Notes: generated by a model not told the origin, from the letters alone. Positions 10,361-20,902 are shown, counted from the stretch's first letter. The stretch is DNA of 64,000 bases from Haliotis asinina (GCF_037392515.1 NC_090280.1:61951504-62015503), one strand, 5' to 3'. Program-made: numbers and translations.

Positions 10361-10600
10361 TCATCCAAAGTGTAACAGATTATTAATAGAATATTATGAA
10401 CTATTACTTGTGACTGTTTTAACCACAGCTCACACAATTGATCAATACATTCACCAAATGTCAACAATACACACACTACGGGCCTAAATAGTTGTCTGTT
10501 TTCCTTTAAACATTGTTGTAATTCTATTATTTTGATTCCCATAAGGTTCGATAAAGTCCATAAAACATAAGTCAGTTTTTAGGAATGTACCACTATCTAA

Positions 10601-11054
10601 GGCAGGCCCTCTTTCGTAACTACTCGTGTCATTCCGGCGTCTCGTACCCTTCTCGTGGCCATGTTTACGACTGGGCACAAACGGGCAGTGAGATGAAAAC
10701 AGGCTAATACTGTTATCAAGGAAAGATAACTCTGAATTTCCAAACATGACCCTAACAATAGCCTACATACCGTGGGCAAAACAGCAATACGGTGATATTC
10801 TCTTTGCAAATATGTTTCAGTGTTGACAGTTGTTCACCCTTCAGCTCAAAGTTTATGTTTAAATTGTGTTTTATATTGTGTAGCGAAGTTTCAAAGTTCA
10901 ACGGTTCTGCCATTTTCATGTTTTGAAATGCGTTTTACTACGCGCGAGTTGATTGGTTTACCACGATTCTTGGCAATGATGGCGTACGAGAGGGGGTCGA
11001 GTCTTCTTGTAGGTCACGGAAAGAGACAAGTAGTTACGAATAGTAGGCCCTGCC
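10601..11054. mobile_element. Candidate MITE with about 30-bp terminal inverted repeats
   Basis: The left end GGCAGGCCCTCTTTCGTAAC and the right end (reverse complement GGCAGGGCCTACTATTCGTA) share GGCAGG..CT..TTCGTAACTACT with a few mismatches. The 454-bp interior has no transposase. No target duplication was recognised. The right arm (CTTGTAGGTCACGGAAAG) resembles CTTGTAGTTCACGGAAAG in the tandem pair at 20.3-20.6 kb. Confidence 0.45.
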
Positions 11055-12148
11055 ACAAAATATTCTCAGCAGATTGACTGCCAGGTGCCTTCATATTAGC
11101 GGAACAATGGCTAAAGAGGCATTGTTTTGAGCAAGTTATGAACAAAGACAGCTGCAGTAGAACTGCATAAAGACGATATTCATGGATGAAACCGAGTTCA
11201 CTGTATATGTATGAACACCCGTCGTTCGAATGGCGTACGTAGTATATCTTTTATTAGGAGTGATTTGATTCTTTGTTGATTAAATCGCATTTGTATTACA
11301 AAAATCCTTCGGTATATACATGAGTGACACGAAGATCTGCTGTGGCATAGACAAGAGCCAATATATTCATACATGATATATATATTTCAATTGCTCAGTG
11401 TCTCCAAGACTTTGTCATTGTCAAGTCTGCGTCAACGCCAACGTGGTCACACGCCAACTGAACTTTGACACCACGTCTCTTCAATGTCATGTAACGATGC
11501 CTAGTATCAAATCATACAGATTGCGATAACAACACAAATCTACAAGAACTGTGTAGACTTATCAAATCACACTGATTAATATGTATGCATCCAATTAAAT
11601 GACATAGTCTAAAAATACTGGACTTGTTATCGCATTAAGCTGCGCAATAGGACAGAACCAAGTAAACAGGAAACGAGACTGTTCTGTAATCAATGTTTTG
11701 ACATGTAAACACAGAATGTTCATTTGCTCCAACCATGTGGACAATATTTAATGGACAGACGTTGGTTCAGTTGGGTTGTGACTGGGTTGTCCATTTGAAC
11801 TGAAGACACACAAACAGTACTATATAAAGAAAATATGGTGGTGTGTACATTTAAGCGATGTTTGAAATGATTATACATTTACTCGCATATATTTCGGGCA
11901 TTGAAGTTGGTAAGCTAGGGTAAAGCTGGCCCCCAATATATAACGTCAATACAAAAGATTAGCAAGTCTTGACTATACTCAGAAACAGATGCTACATCGT
12001 TGAATGGCAAAATAGCGCGGAACATCATATCAATGGGTAACTGACAATCAGTAATGACTCCATGGGTTCACAAAGCTGGTCAGTTTGACCTGTCCACCTG
12101 GTAACACTGGACGTTAGGAATTAAAATGTCTAATGTCTGTCGTCGTAC
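11055..12148. other. Intergenic AT-rich stretch, nothing recognised
   Basis: No long ORF, tandem repeat or SINE is seen on either strand. Confidence 0.5.
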
Positions 12149-12150
12149 AG

Positions 12151-12306
12151 CACATGTCAGCGATTGACCAGGACATCGCATTGCTCAATAAGAACAGAAT
12201 CACCGTTGCAACGTTGAGGTGGACACAGCACATGTCAGCGATTGACCAGGACATCGCATTGCTCAATAAGAATAGAATCACCGTTGCAACGTTGAGGTGG
12301 ACACAG
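12151..12306. repeat. Tandem duplication of a 78-bp unit
   Basis: Two copies beginning CACATGTCAGCGATTGACC at 12151 and 12229 differ by one visible substitution (AAGAACAG versus AAGAATAG). Because 78 is a multiple of three, ORFs on both strands run through both copies. The near identity implies a recent duplication. Confidence 0.9.
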
Positions 12307-12690
12307 CACATCATCATTTTTACCCAGCCTTTGTATGGGATAGCCTTTAATTGTACATTAGCTAAATAGAAATTATCTCTAAATATTATTTCTAAACAAT
12401 AATAATACTTGCGATCGAGTCGAGTCGATTATAGTTTCCGTATTTAATGGTGACATACATAGATCATAGAATTCAGGGAATCACAGGGACACAGCACGTT
12501 ATTGTTATTACGCAACTTGTGCACGGGGTAAGGTATAATTTTTCAGTTATTGAATAGAAAGTCTCTTTAAACATTCATCTCCGTGATGATGAGGTCATCA
12601 GTTGAACTGCCTCGGTCAAAGGTTGTTATTGTGATTTGATACCTGTGATTATGTGAGTTGAGTGTTTCCATAACAAATGGATTATAGGAT
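12307..12690. other. 3' flank of the minus-strand propeller gene
   Basis: No canonical AATAAA (TTTATT on the plus strand) was recognised in this 384-bp AT-rich stretch and no other feature is evident. Confidence 0.4.
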
Positions 12691-14145
12691 TTAGGGAATC
12701 AAACACATGAGTAAAGCCTCCGTCTTATCCATACTGATTGGCCGGAGAGTATATGCCATAATATTATACTTCAAATCAGCGACGCCAACACCAGTAGGTT
12801 GATACGTGCTGTAGTAGATGGTGTCTCTATACAGTCCTACATTTCTTGGCACGGCGTTCAGTGTGGTCATGTCTGTACTCACATTACTGGACACAGTCAT
12901 CTTCATCAGTGTCTTCGCGACACTATAATACAACACACCCGCTTTCTGATCAAGGGTTACAGCATACATTTTGTTTCCCGTGGCTAATGTTGTCAGGCCT
13001 TGACCATCATATGTCACAGTGAACAGTTTCTCGCCATTGCACCAATATATCCTCTTTCTCTTTGTATCAAGAGTTGTTTGCCTTGGAAAGGAACCATACT
13101 GGGATAAGTCAATGATGGCAGTGAATTTTTTTCCCCGTGTAGACATGCGGCAGATTGAGTGACGTGGTAGAGAGGTGGATATAAATATGATATCCCGATC
13201 TTCATCCAGTGCCATGCCAAATGTCCGTACACGTTCTCTTAGTACCGTCACATGACTTGTATCCAGGGTAGATGACACTATCTTATCAGGGGTGCGTGAC
13301 CCTATGAGAAGTTTCCTTGTCTTTGATATGTATGCAATATACGTGACATACTTCATGGTGTGGTACTGATAGGTGCTCAGGGAGTTACTGTGAATGTTGA
13401 GTTGACGGAACTGATGTGGGATAGATGACCAGGCTGGAGCTATCAGGATCCTACCTTTCTCCTCTTCCGGGCTCAGTGTCATCACTTGTGTTGTCGACAC
13501 AGGTGGAGAGACTGTAGACGTATCACGATGAGTTGTTGGGGAACAACCTGGCACAGCCTGGGCTTCTTTCAGTCGTGATAATTGGATCTGACACGTCTCA
13601 TTTAAATCTTCCAACTTCTCTTTGAGGCCATCAGCATAAACCTTACTGTCCCGTAGTTCTTTTTCCAATCTATTATTATCTCTGATACATATATCACGTG
13701 AGTTCTCTCGATTCCATACTTCTGCCTTCTTCAGGAGAGATTCGTGAAACGCGGCCGTCTCGTCTTGGAAGTCTCTGAGTGATCGTGAGAGACGATGAAA
13801 CTGTCTCTTCATCTGATGATAACCTTGTTTCAGATGCCGCAATTCAGACACAACCTGACTTTTCACCATGTCTTGTAGAGACTCCCCTTGTAGAATCGCC
13901 ACCATGGCCTGTCTCACTTCATCCCGTATGTTTTCCTTCAACTCAGCTCTAAATGATGTCCTTGTGACATCTATGGTGTCAAGTACCTTCTTCTCCATAC
14001 GAAGTACATTCATCTTATTATCCAAAAGGTCCTCTTCAAACTGTTTCAGCTTGTTCAATACCGACACCAAACTGCCCTGGCCACAACAAAAACAGATGAG
14101 GGAGGCACATGTCAACAACCATGGTAGATACTTCAGGCTGGCCAT
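12691..14145 (-). CDS. Secreted coiled-coil protein with YWTD-like beta-propeller, intronless
   Basis: This is an intact 484-codon single-exon gene. The initiator ATGGCC sits after TGTACAATCCTAACG, a spacing also seen before the paralogue's ATG. Residues 1-22 form a signal peptide (PWLLTCASLICFCCGQ). Residues 25-200 are heptad-like, charged and helical (KLKQFEEDLLDNKMNVLRME, NRLEKELRDSKVYADGLKEK), predicting a coiled coil. A Ser/Thr/Pro linker covers about 203-233. From about 235 to the end, repeated beta-strand segments resemble the YWTD class of LDL-receptor propellers: RKRIYWCNGEKLFTVTYDG, GMALDEDRDIIFIS and AGVLYYSVAKTLMKMTVSS. Known: such propellers are protein-binding modules in extracellular or receptor proteins. 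Inferred: a secreted, coiled-coil-oligomerised binding protein. No transmembrane segment or EGF domain is seen, so it is not a typical receptor. Lack of introns in an intron-rich neighbourhood could mean origin by retroposition. A broken paralogue lies head-to-head about 2 kb away. I do not recognise a named family for the whole architecture. Confidence 0.85.
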   Translation of the reverse strand: MASLKYLPWLLTCASLICFCCGQGSLVSVLNKLKQFEEDLLDNKMNVLRMEKKVLDTIDVTRTSFRAELKENIRDEVRQAMVAILQGESLQDMVKSQVVSELRHLKQGYHQMKRQFHRLSRSLRDFQDETAAFHESLLKKAEVWNRENSRDICIRDNNRLEKELRDSKVYADGLKEKLEDLNETCQIQLSRLKEAQAVPGCSPTTHRDTSTVSPPVSTTQVMTLSPEEEKGRILIAPAWSSIPHQFRQLNIHSNSLSTYQYHTMKYVTYIAYISKTRKLLIGSRTPDKIVSSTLDTSHVTVLRERVRTFGMALDEDRDIIFISTSLPRHSICRMSTRGKKFTAIIDLSQYGSFPRQTTLDTKRKRIYWCNGEKLFTVTYDGQGLTTLATGNKMYAVTLDQKAGVLYYSVAKTLMKMTVSSNVSTDMTTLNAVPRNVGLYRDTIYYSTYQPTGVGVADLKYNIMAYTLRPISMDKTEALLMCLIP

Positions 14146-14965
14146 CGTTAGGATTGTACAATATCATCTGAGGTGTCTTTTGTCCCTTAGAGTGACTTAA
14201 GCGTGAGCCTCTCCGCATGGTTCGATGTTTAGTGCTATTGACAGACCGACGTAAGGTACAACTACATATTAAATGTGTTATCACTACCTACACAGTGTTG
14301 CAGGTCACCAGTCGGGATCACCTCATAAGTGCAAAGAACACGCAGTTATCACATTTTGCCTGCCATGTGTGTCTGTGTGTCTGTGTGTGTGTGCGCGTGT
14401 GTGTGTGTTTATATTTGTTCGTTCGTTCGTTAGCGCATGGGTATGTTTGTGCCAGCAACACACTATGTTCTATATGAGTATGTTTGGACCAGTAATATAC
14501 TTTGTTCTATATGGATATGTTTGGGGCCAGTTTAGTTCATATCCAATCACCTTGACGTCAGTGGTTATACTATCTAGATCAGCATGTACTTCGGACTATA
14601 TCGGCGAGTTCACATTCAGGAAGAATGACGTAGCAGAGTTCCTTGTCCGTCGTTTTTGTCCTTTTCTTCCGTAGAAGTTGGGGTCGCTGAATTATATTCA
14701 TCCGTAGCAAACTTTTAAAGACATGACGTTTAAAGAAAGGAAGAATGTATCTTTTTTAAATATATGTATGTCAGTGCAAGGCACTGTCGGTTGTTTCATT
14801 GTTGATGAGCGTCAAGTGACGTTTTTATAAAGAGCGTACGGATATTTAAAGTCGGCACATTTCAGTTAACGGAAAACACGCGGGCATCTGGTCCATGACC
14901 TCTGTACCAGTATGTGCCGTAGATGCAGAGTAGATTAAGCGGCAGTGAAATAGACCGATCCCGTG
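14146..14965. other. 5' flank of the propeller gene with a GT-rich tract
   Basis: The tract 14368-14412 is (GT)n with interruptions, followed by (GTTC)3. ORFs covering it are low-complexity shadows. No TATA box at a convincing distance from the minus-strand ATG was recognised. Confidence 0.45.
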
Positions 14966-15120
14966 CAGGGCCCCGTTTCACAAAGCTCTCGTAAGCCTAA
15001 GATCTCGTAACGTTTCTCGTAGCCATCGTACCTCCTATACTGTAACATAGGAAGTTAGGAATGCTACGTGAAAAGTTACGAGACCTTAGGCTTACGAGAG
15101 TTTTGTGAAACGGGGCCCTG
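14966..15120. mobile_element. Foldback MITE with long inverted arms
   Basis: The ends are exact inverse copies over CAGGGCCCCGTTTCA, and the inverted match continues imperfectly over about 45 bp (GTAAGCCTAAGATCTCGTAA pairs with TTACGAGACCTTAGGCTTAC). The element is 155 bp with no coding capacity. GTG flanks both ends (14963-14965 and 15121-15123), a possible 3-bp target duplication of the kind made by Harbinger-like transposases. Confidence 0.8.
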
Positions 15121-15179
15121 GTGTTTAAAACAAATATCCACAGTACTCTGTGAACACGTTGACATGGAAGTGAGCATTA

Positions 15180-15722
15180 CCAACGTGCATGCGGCGTTCG
15201 AGCAACATCACTACACTTCAGCAACATCACGCTGGACCCAACAACCTCACTACACTTCAGCAACGTGCATGACACCCAACAACCTCCATAGATGTCAGTA
15301 ACATGCAAGTACCACCCAACAACCTCACAACACTTCAGCAACGTGCGTGACACCTAACAACCTCACAACACTTCAGCAACGTGCCTGACACCCAACAACC
15401 TCCATAGACGTCAGTAACATGCACGTACCAACCAACAACTTCCACAGACTTCAGTAACATGCACGTACCAACCAACAACCTCCATAGCCTTCAGTAACAT
15501 GCACGTTCCTCCCAACAACCTCCATAGACTTCAGTAAAATACACATACCGCCCAACAACCCCCATAGACACAGTATCATGCACGTTCCTCCCAACAACCT
15601 CCATAGACTTCAGTAACATGCACGTACCACCCAACAACCTCCCCAGACTTCAGTATCATACACGTACCCCCCAACAACCTCCATAGACTTCAGTAACATG
15701 CACGTACCAGCCAACAACCTGT
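15180..15722. repeat. 40-bp minisatellite, copy 2
   Basis: About thirteen units of roughly 40 bp on the pattern ACTTCAGTAACATGCACGTA then CCACCCAACAACCTCCATAG. It begins GCGTTCGAGCAACATCACTA, like the start of the array at 505-850. It lies in the spacer between the two head-to-head propeller genes. Confidence 0.85.
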
Positions 15723-15782
15723 GCACTTAAATCACACGAAATATACACGTGTATGAGAGTGGACGTTTGTACTTGCTGATGT

Positions 15783-16017
15783 GTCATTGTGTGTCCATGT
15801 GTGTATGTGCCTCCGTCCATGTATGTAAGTATGTATGTTTGTGGCCGTGTATGTGTGTGTGTGTACATGTAGTGTGTGTGTGTGTCTGTGTCTGTGTGCC
15901 TGTGTGTCTGTGTGTCTCTCTCTGTGTGTGTAGTGTAGTGTAGCGTAGTGTAGTGTGTGTGTGTGTGTATGTGTGTGTGTGTGTGTGTGTGTGTACATGT
16001 AGTGTGTGTGTGTGTTG
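15783..16017. repeat. GT-rich microsatellite block
   Basis: A compound (GT)n/(GTGTCT)n/(TAGTG)n tract. It contains GTGTACATGTAGTGTGTGTG twice (about 15861 and 15991). It ends roughly 145 bp before the start codon of the plus-strand propeller pseudogene. All ORFs here are low complexity. Confidence 0.85.
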
Positions 16018-16042
16018 CGTGATCACGTTCTGGCTACACAGT

Positions 16043-16050
16043 AGATATAA
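16043..16050 (+). promoter_or_regulatory. TATA-like element upstream of propeller paralogue
   Basis: GATATAAA lies about 115 bp before ATG 16163, within reach of a short leader. Only the motif and spacing support it. Confidence 0.3.
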
Positions 16051-16162
16051 ACCTGTATCTCACGTCAACCTGCCAGTCGCAAGAATGTCGAACCATACGG
16101 AGGACTTCGTGCACAGATCACACTAAGGAGGACATCTCACTTGGTTCTATACAGTTAACAAG

Positions 16163-17560
16163 ATGGCCGAGTTCAAATGCATGTCTTGGTTGCTGACAAT
16201 CATCTCCCTAATCTGTTCCTGCTGTGGGCAGGACAATATTGTGTCTGTCCTAAACAAGCTGGAACAATTTGATCAGGATCTGTTTGATAATAAGGAGTAC
16301 ATGATCGCTATGGAGAAAAGGATCCTAAACACCATAGATGTCTCAGGGACGTCACTGAGAGCTGAGTTAAAGAAAAACATACGCGATGAAGTAGCAAGAG
16401 TCATGGCCGAGATTCTGCAAGGGGAATCTCTTCAAGCCAGTTTGTCTCTGAAGTGCGGCATCTGAAACAAGGCTATCATCAGATGAAGTGTCAGTTTCAT
16501 CATGTCTTACAATCAGTCAGAGATTTCCAGGACGACACAAATCTCTCCGGAAGAAGACAGATGTCTAGAATAAAGAGCATTCAAGTGACGTATGTGTCAG
16601 TGACAGGTATAGACTGGAGATCGAACTACGAAAGTGTGACACTACCACTGCGAATCTCAAATCTCAAATCGCAACATTGAAGGAGACATGTCAATCACAA
16701 ATGTCAAAGCTGACAACAAATGCCGCTGTGTCTCCTTCTCTTACATTAACCTCGAGGGCATCTGTGTCAACAACGACACTCAGGACAGTGGTGGAAAAAA
16801 GCAGGATTTTGATAGCTCCACTCTGGTCAATTATACCACATCAGTTCCGTCAGCTCAATATTCAACGTAACTCCCTGAGCGTCTACCCCTATCACAACAT
16901 GAGGTGTGTGACTTCCCTTGCCTATATATCAAAGACAAACTTCTGATAGGATTATACAACCCTGACAAGATAGTGTCATCTACCCTGGATACAAGTCATG
17001 TGACGGTATTAAGAGAAGGTGTAAAGACATATGGCATGGCTGTGGATGAAGATCGGGACATCATATTCATGCCCACTACTGAACCACGATTCACAATCAG
17101 TCGCATGTCTACACAGGAGAAACACTTCACTGCCATCGTTGACTTATCAAAGTACTATTTGTTTCCAAGGCATCTAATACTTGACACAAGGAGAAAGAGG
17201 ATATATGGGTGTAACGACATGGAACTGTTCACTGTGACATGTGACGGTCATGATCTGACAACATTAACCACAGGAAGCCTAATGAAGGCTGTAACTCTGG
17301 ATGAGACAACAGGTGTGTTGTATCATAATATAAAGAAATAACAGATGAAGATGGCTGTGTCCAGTAATGTGAGTACAGAAATGACCACACTGAACGCCGT
17401 CCCCTGGAACATGAGACTGTATAAAGGCACCATCTACTACAGTAGCTACATATCCCCTATTCTAGGTGCAGTTGATGTGACGTATAACACTGTGACATAT
17501 ATACTCCAGTCAGTCAGTATGAAGGTTGAAAGTACTTACTGTATGTGTTTGGTTCTCTAA
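16163..17560 (+). pseudogene. Broken paralogue of the coiled-coil/propeller gene
   Basis: It starts ATGGCCGAG and aligns end to end with the intact gene at 12691-14145. Signal peptide: WLLTIISLICSCCGQ. Coiled coil: NKLEQFDQDLFDN and RAELKKNIRDEV. Propeller segments: KIVSSTLDTSHVTVL, GMAVDEDRDIIFM, RKRIYGCN and LMKAVTLDETTGVLYH. Visible damage: a deletion of about 13 bp near 16440 that shifts the frame, a shift near 16540, TAG at 16566-16568 where the paralogue has Trp, a shift near 16930, and TAA at 17339-17341. The key YWCN is also YGCN. The largely alignable sequence implies loss after a duplication that inverted one copy. Like its partner it has no introns. It could only be functional if the assembly is wrong at five sites. 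Confidence 0.85.
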
Positions 17561-17949
17561 ATTTATCAGTTGCATCATGTTTCATTTTTAATGAGCTCTT
17601 AGTTTTGGAATGGAGATGCCGTGTTTTCAATATTGCGTTAGTTCACCTGTGAATTCAGCAATTAATTATCATCTGAAGGAATATCAAACCTGAGTGCAGC
17701 AGGATCAAACGTGGAGTCATGGACCTCTAACAGTGAGCTAAATTCAAGACATCAAAAACCATGTCTGTCTATTTCTACGTGTGTACGCGCATGCGTTTGT
17801 GTGTGTATTAAAACACTGTAAGTGCAGATCTTTCAGCAGCCTGTTGTTTCTTATGTTTTACTATCAGCAATGCTCAACTGGTTGATTCAAACATTGCAGG
17901 AAGTATTTTAATTTACTTGCTGCATCCGTGGCCACCCGGGGGAGAACTG
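17561..17949. other. 3' flank of propeller pseudogene
   Basis: AT-rich sequence with no recognised repeat or gene and no clear AATAAA. Confidence 0.4.
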
Positions 17950-18115
17950 AAGACTAACGGGATTAGTAGATGAGATTTGCTGATTCATGCCATCGTATCC
18001 TAATTGCTTAGAATAATGCTCATGATGTTGACCACTGGATTGTTTGGTCCAGACTCGACTGTTCGCAGACTGCCGACACCATATAGTTTGACTATTGTTG
18101 AGGTGGCTTTAGGCA
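17950..18115 (-). repeat. Dispersed repeat family B, reverse
   Basis: GACTAACGGGAT, TGCTCATGATGTTGACCACT, GGATTGTTTGGTCCAGACTC and GCAGACTGCCGACACCATAT are family B blocks read from the minus strand. Confidence 0.65.
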
Positions 18116-18539
18116 AAAAACAAACGATGAAGACCTCTGAATAATCGATTTCGATAATTCAGAAACTGCCACATAATCAGGTAAATTCATAACCTGAATG
18201 ATATTTAAACTTCACTGATTAACTGGTAAACCAACTGTACTAATTCGATATACATAGAGCAATGAGGGTCAAATGAGTCTTGATAGGGACAATGAACGAG
18301 AGATTCCATTGGGCAGATTAAAGGTTGTTCACTGGTCACGAAAGGGACATGGGATTCATGTACTGGATGTTCCATGAGCCCAAAAGTGCTGACGATAAAA
18401 ACTCACAAAGAGTCCACTATTTTATCGGTATAACCGTATTTCGTCATTTGAATTTCGTCTAAAATGTGCAGCAAGTCTCAGTTCATTGCCATTGTGTTCG
18501 TTACAAACATATGTTACTGCGTTTGAACAAGAATTGGAG

Positions 18540-18661
18540 ACCGTCTGACCGTCTGACCGTCTGACCGTCTGACCGTCTGCCCGTGTACCTCAAAGATCTG
18601 CCTGTGCACCTTAGAAATCTGCCCGTGTACCTCAAAGACCTGCCAGTGTACCTCAAAGAAG
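18540..18661. repeat. Two adjoining short tandem arrays (8 bp and 21 bp)
   Basis: Five units of CGTCTGAC (about 18541-18580) run directly into four units of a 21-bp repeat, CTGCCCGTGTACCTCAAAGA (about 18577-18661). The junction shares CTGCCCG. Opposite-strand ORFs here read as GRSLRYT repeats and are not taken as genes. Confidence 0.85.
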
Positions 18662-19623
18662 ACACAAAGAAACATTGCTGTACAAAGTAAGGAAAATAGC
18701 ATTTCACTTGTTACCAAATAAAACAAAAATTCGAACAATATTTTGAACTCCGGGAGGAAGTACATTTTTTCTACTGTTTCAAAGAGACCAGACTATAAAG
18801 AAACAAACCCAGATGTGTAGCATATTAATCTGAGACGAACTGCAGTACCTGAATAAGGCTCAAAATACATATCATGGAAAAACATAAGACAACATAATGT
18901 CAGTGCTATACTTTGCTTACGTGGCGTCCATCTGGTAAATCTTCACTTCAGATGTTACACGTGAGTTACATGTTCGCCTACTCACTACACTGGGGTCAGT
19001 GGGTGGAGTTACTGTTACTTGTCTCCAACCACAACCTGCACGAGGTGCCAGTTATACGTGGTATATGTGTATATATATACACATTCGGACATACCAGGAC
19101 CCTCAACCTGTATAACTTTATGCTCACTGTAAGACCCGAGTCTTCAAAGGTAGGAAATAACTGCAACGAAATTAGTATTTATAACCTACCAATATATATC
19201 TAGGGTTATTTTTCTTTTCTGAGTTTGATTTTTCCTCGTCGGTTAAACTGTTTGTAAAAATGAGTTCTATTTGTATTTGTGCAATTCGTATTCAGTGGTA
19301 AAAGTCATGATATCGTTCTGCGTTTGCACAAATGTTGGTAATAAAACTGATTTTTATGTTGTAATGTTGGCATTACAAATACCTTCTATTATACATCTAT
19401 GTGTTTGAGTTTTACTCCTTTACTCTAAAAGTTGCAAGTAAAACGGAAGTGAGTTACAATGATTCTATTTAATTTTCTGATTACGACAATGTGGGAATAA
19501 AATTAGATAAAATTGGGAAAATCTATTAAATGTCCATGCAAAAAGTGAATTTAATTGAAAATAATATATGTGATATTTTGCAGCGATCACTTTGTTGATA
19601 AAAATATCTTTAACAATTATCAG
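18662..19623. other. Stretch upstream of dermatopontin relic
   Basis: AT-rich, with a short TA-rich tract near 19070-19085. The 96-codon ORF at 18913 has no recognised domain and is not called. Confidence 0.4.
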
Positions 19624-19668
19624 CGTGTTTGTTTAGCCTAGTGGTTAAAGCGTCAATTTTGACAGTGT
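19624..19668 (+). repeat. SINE family A head fragment
   Basis: GTTTAGCCTAGTGGTTAAAG is the tRNA-like head of family A. The B box and body are absent. Confidence 0.55.
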
Positions 19669-19710
19669 TTCCATTTTGGATTTTGGATGCCAACTCACAT
19701 TTTTTTTCAG

Positions 19711-20902
19711 ATTGCGTTCCTCCTGCTGTCGTTTGTCTCAACGACGTGGACAGGCCTTTCCGGTACCATTGTCCTACGGGAATGTCCATTGCTACTTGGG
19801 AGAATGTCCATGACGACGGTGCTTAAGACAGGCGTCATAAGTTCAGCGTCAGATGACACCGGGACGTGGGAACTGTGAGTGGTCTGGTAAGTGACACGGT
19901 GGTAACACATTGCCCAACTTTCATGTAGAAATATTGAAAGGGATATTGCTGAAAGTCAGCAGCAACAATTTGAAAATTCCACCTAGGAACAGTACAAGGG
20001 TTTTCACGGAAGTCAGGACCTTCTGACCTTCATAAATATTTCTGTTTCTCTCGCATCCTTCCATTTCCTAATCTCCTGAAACTACTGTATTCATATATAA
20101 TAATGTGTATACATGTATATAAAAATATTACTTATTTTGCGCATTTATATAGGAACTTATAACACCTCAAATGACATTGTAGTTTGATTGCGTATTCATG
20201 AAAAAATCATATTTACGATTGTTCAATCGGGATACCCAAAATGGACTATAGGTGGAATGAAATGTAGGCAGATCAGTTCAAAGCCATTCATCGAGCTTAC
20301 GGAAAGCTGCGAGATGTGAGAAATGGACGAATACCAACTCCTGCTCTGTGGGAGTAATATTTTCATCAAAGTACACCCAATTCTTACTGCTAAGTTTGTC
20401 ATGTTCTCACACGATACGTTAATTGAGATGGGGGTGTGTCTTCTTGTAATTTACAGAAGGGGGTGACTGCAACCTCTCTTAAAGGATCATTTTCAGCAAA
20501 GTACCCCAATCCTTACACGAATTCCGATTGCTTTGTCACATTCTCACACAATACGTTGACTGGGATGGGAACGAACCCTCTTGTAGTTCACGGAAAGGGG
20601 CTAGTGGTGGCCAGTGTATGAAATCTTTGCAGGGGGGCACGAGTCGGTAATTGACTTTGATTTGTATTTGACTCGGAATACCACGAGTGGGTCATGAATG
20701 GACACTGAACTGCTGTTAAATTCAGCAACAACAGATAAATTATTCATCCAATTTTTCTTTCAGATTATGTGAACAGTTTTATGAACCTATAGCTTGTCAA
20801 TGCCCCAGCAATAGCGTCACTAGCGTCAGCAGCTATCACGACGATTACGTAGACCTGCGGTTTAAGTTCTATTGTTGTTCCTTGACATGTAAGTCAAACT
20901 GA
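19711..20902 (+). pseudogene. Dermatopontin-like gene relic, two exon-like pieces
   Basis: Piece 1 (19711-19886) follows the acceptor CATTTTTTTTCAG and ends at the donor CTG/GTAAGT. One frame reads as a signal peptide (IAFLLLSFVSTTWTG), another as NDVDRPFRYHCPTGMSIATW, ENVHDDGA and DRRHKFSV. Piece 2 (20764-20902) follows TTTTTCTTTCAG and reads FYEPIACQCPSNSVTSVSSY, HDDYVDLRFKFYCC. The patterns ND-D-PF-Y-CP-G-SI, SYHDDY and DRRHKF/RFKFYCC are hallmarks of dermatopontin, an extracellular-matrix protein found in mollusc shell and haemolymph. Visible breaks: a shift between the signal and mature frames, TAA at 19824-19826, TGA at 19854-19856, and a one-base shift early in piece 2. Piece 2 also contains a GTAAGT donor at 20889, so it may have continued. 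Family assignment rests on motif recognition; an alternative is a live gene with different exon use. Confidence 0.6.
20340..20620. repeat. Imperfect tandem pair in the dermatopontin-relic intron
   Basis: Two copies of about 130 bp share CAAAGTAC-CCCAAT-CTTAC, TGTCA-TTCTCACACRATACGTT and CTTGTARTTYACRGAARGGG. The same last block recurs once in the MITE candidate at 10601-11054, so this is a dispersed repeat that has duplicated locally. Confidence 0.6.

Noticed and set aside
15656-16026. ORFs of His/Thr or Cys/Val repeats
   Set aside because: They are translations of the GT-rich microsatellite.
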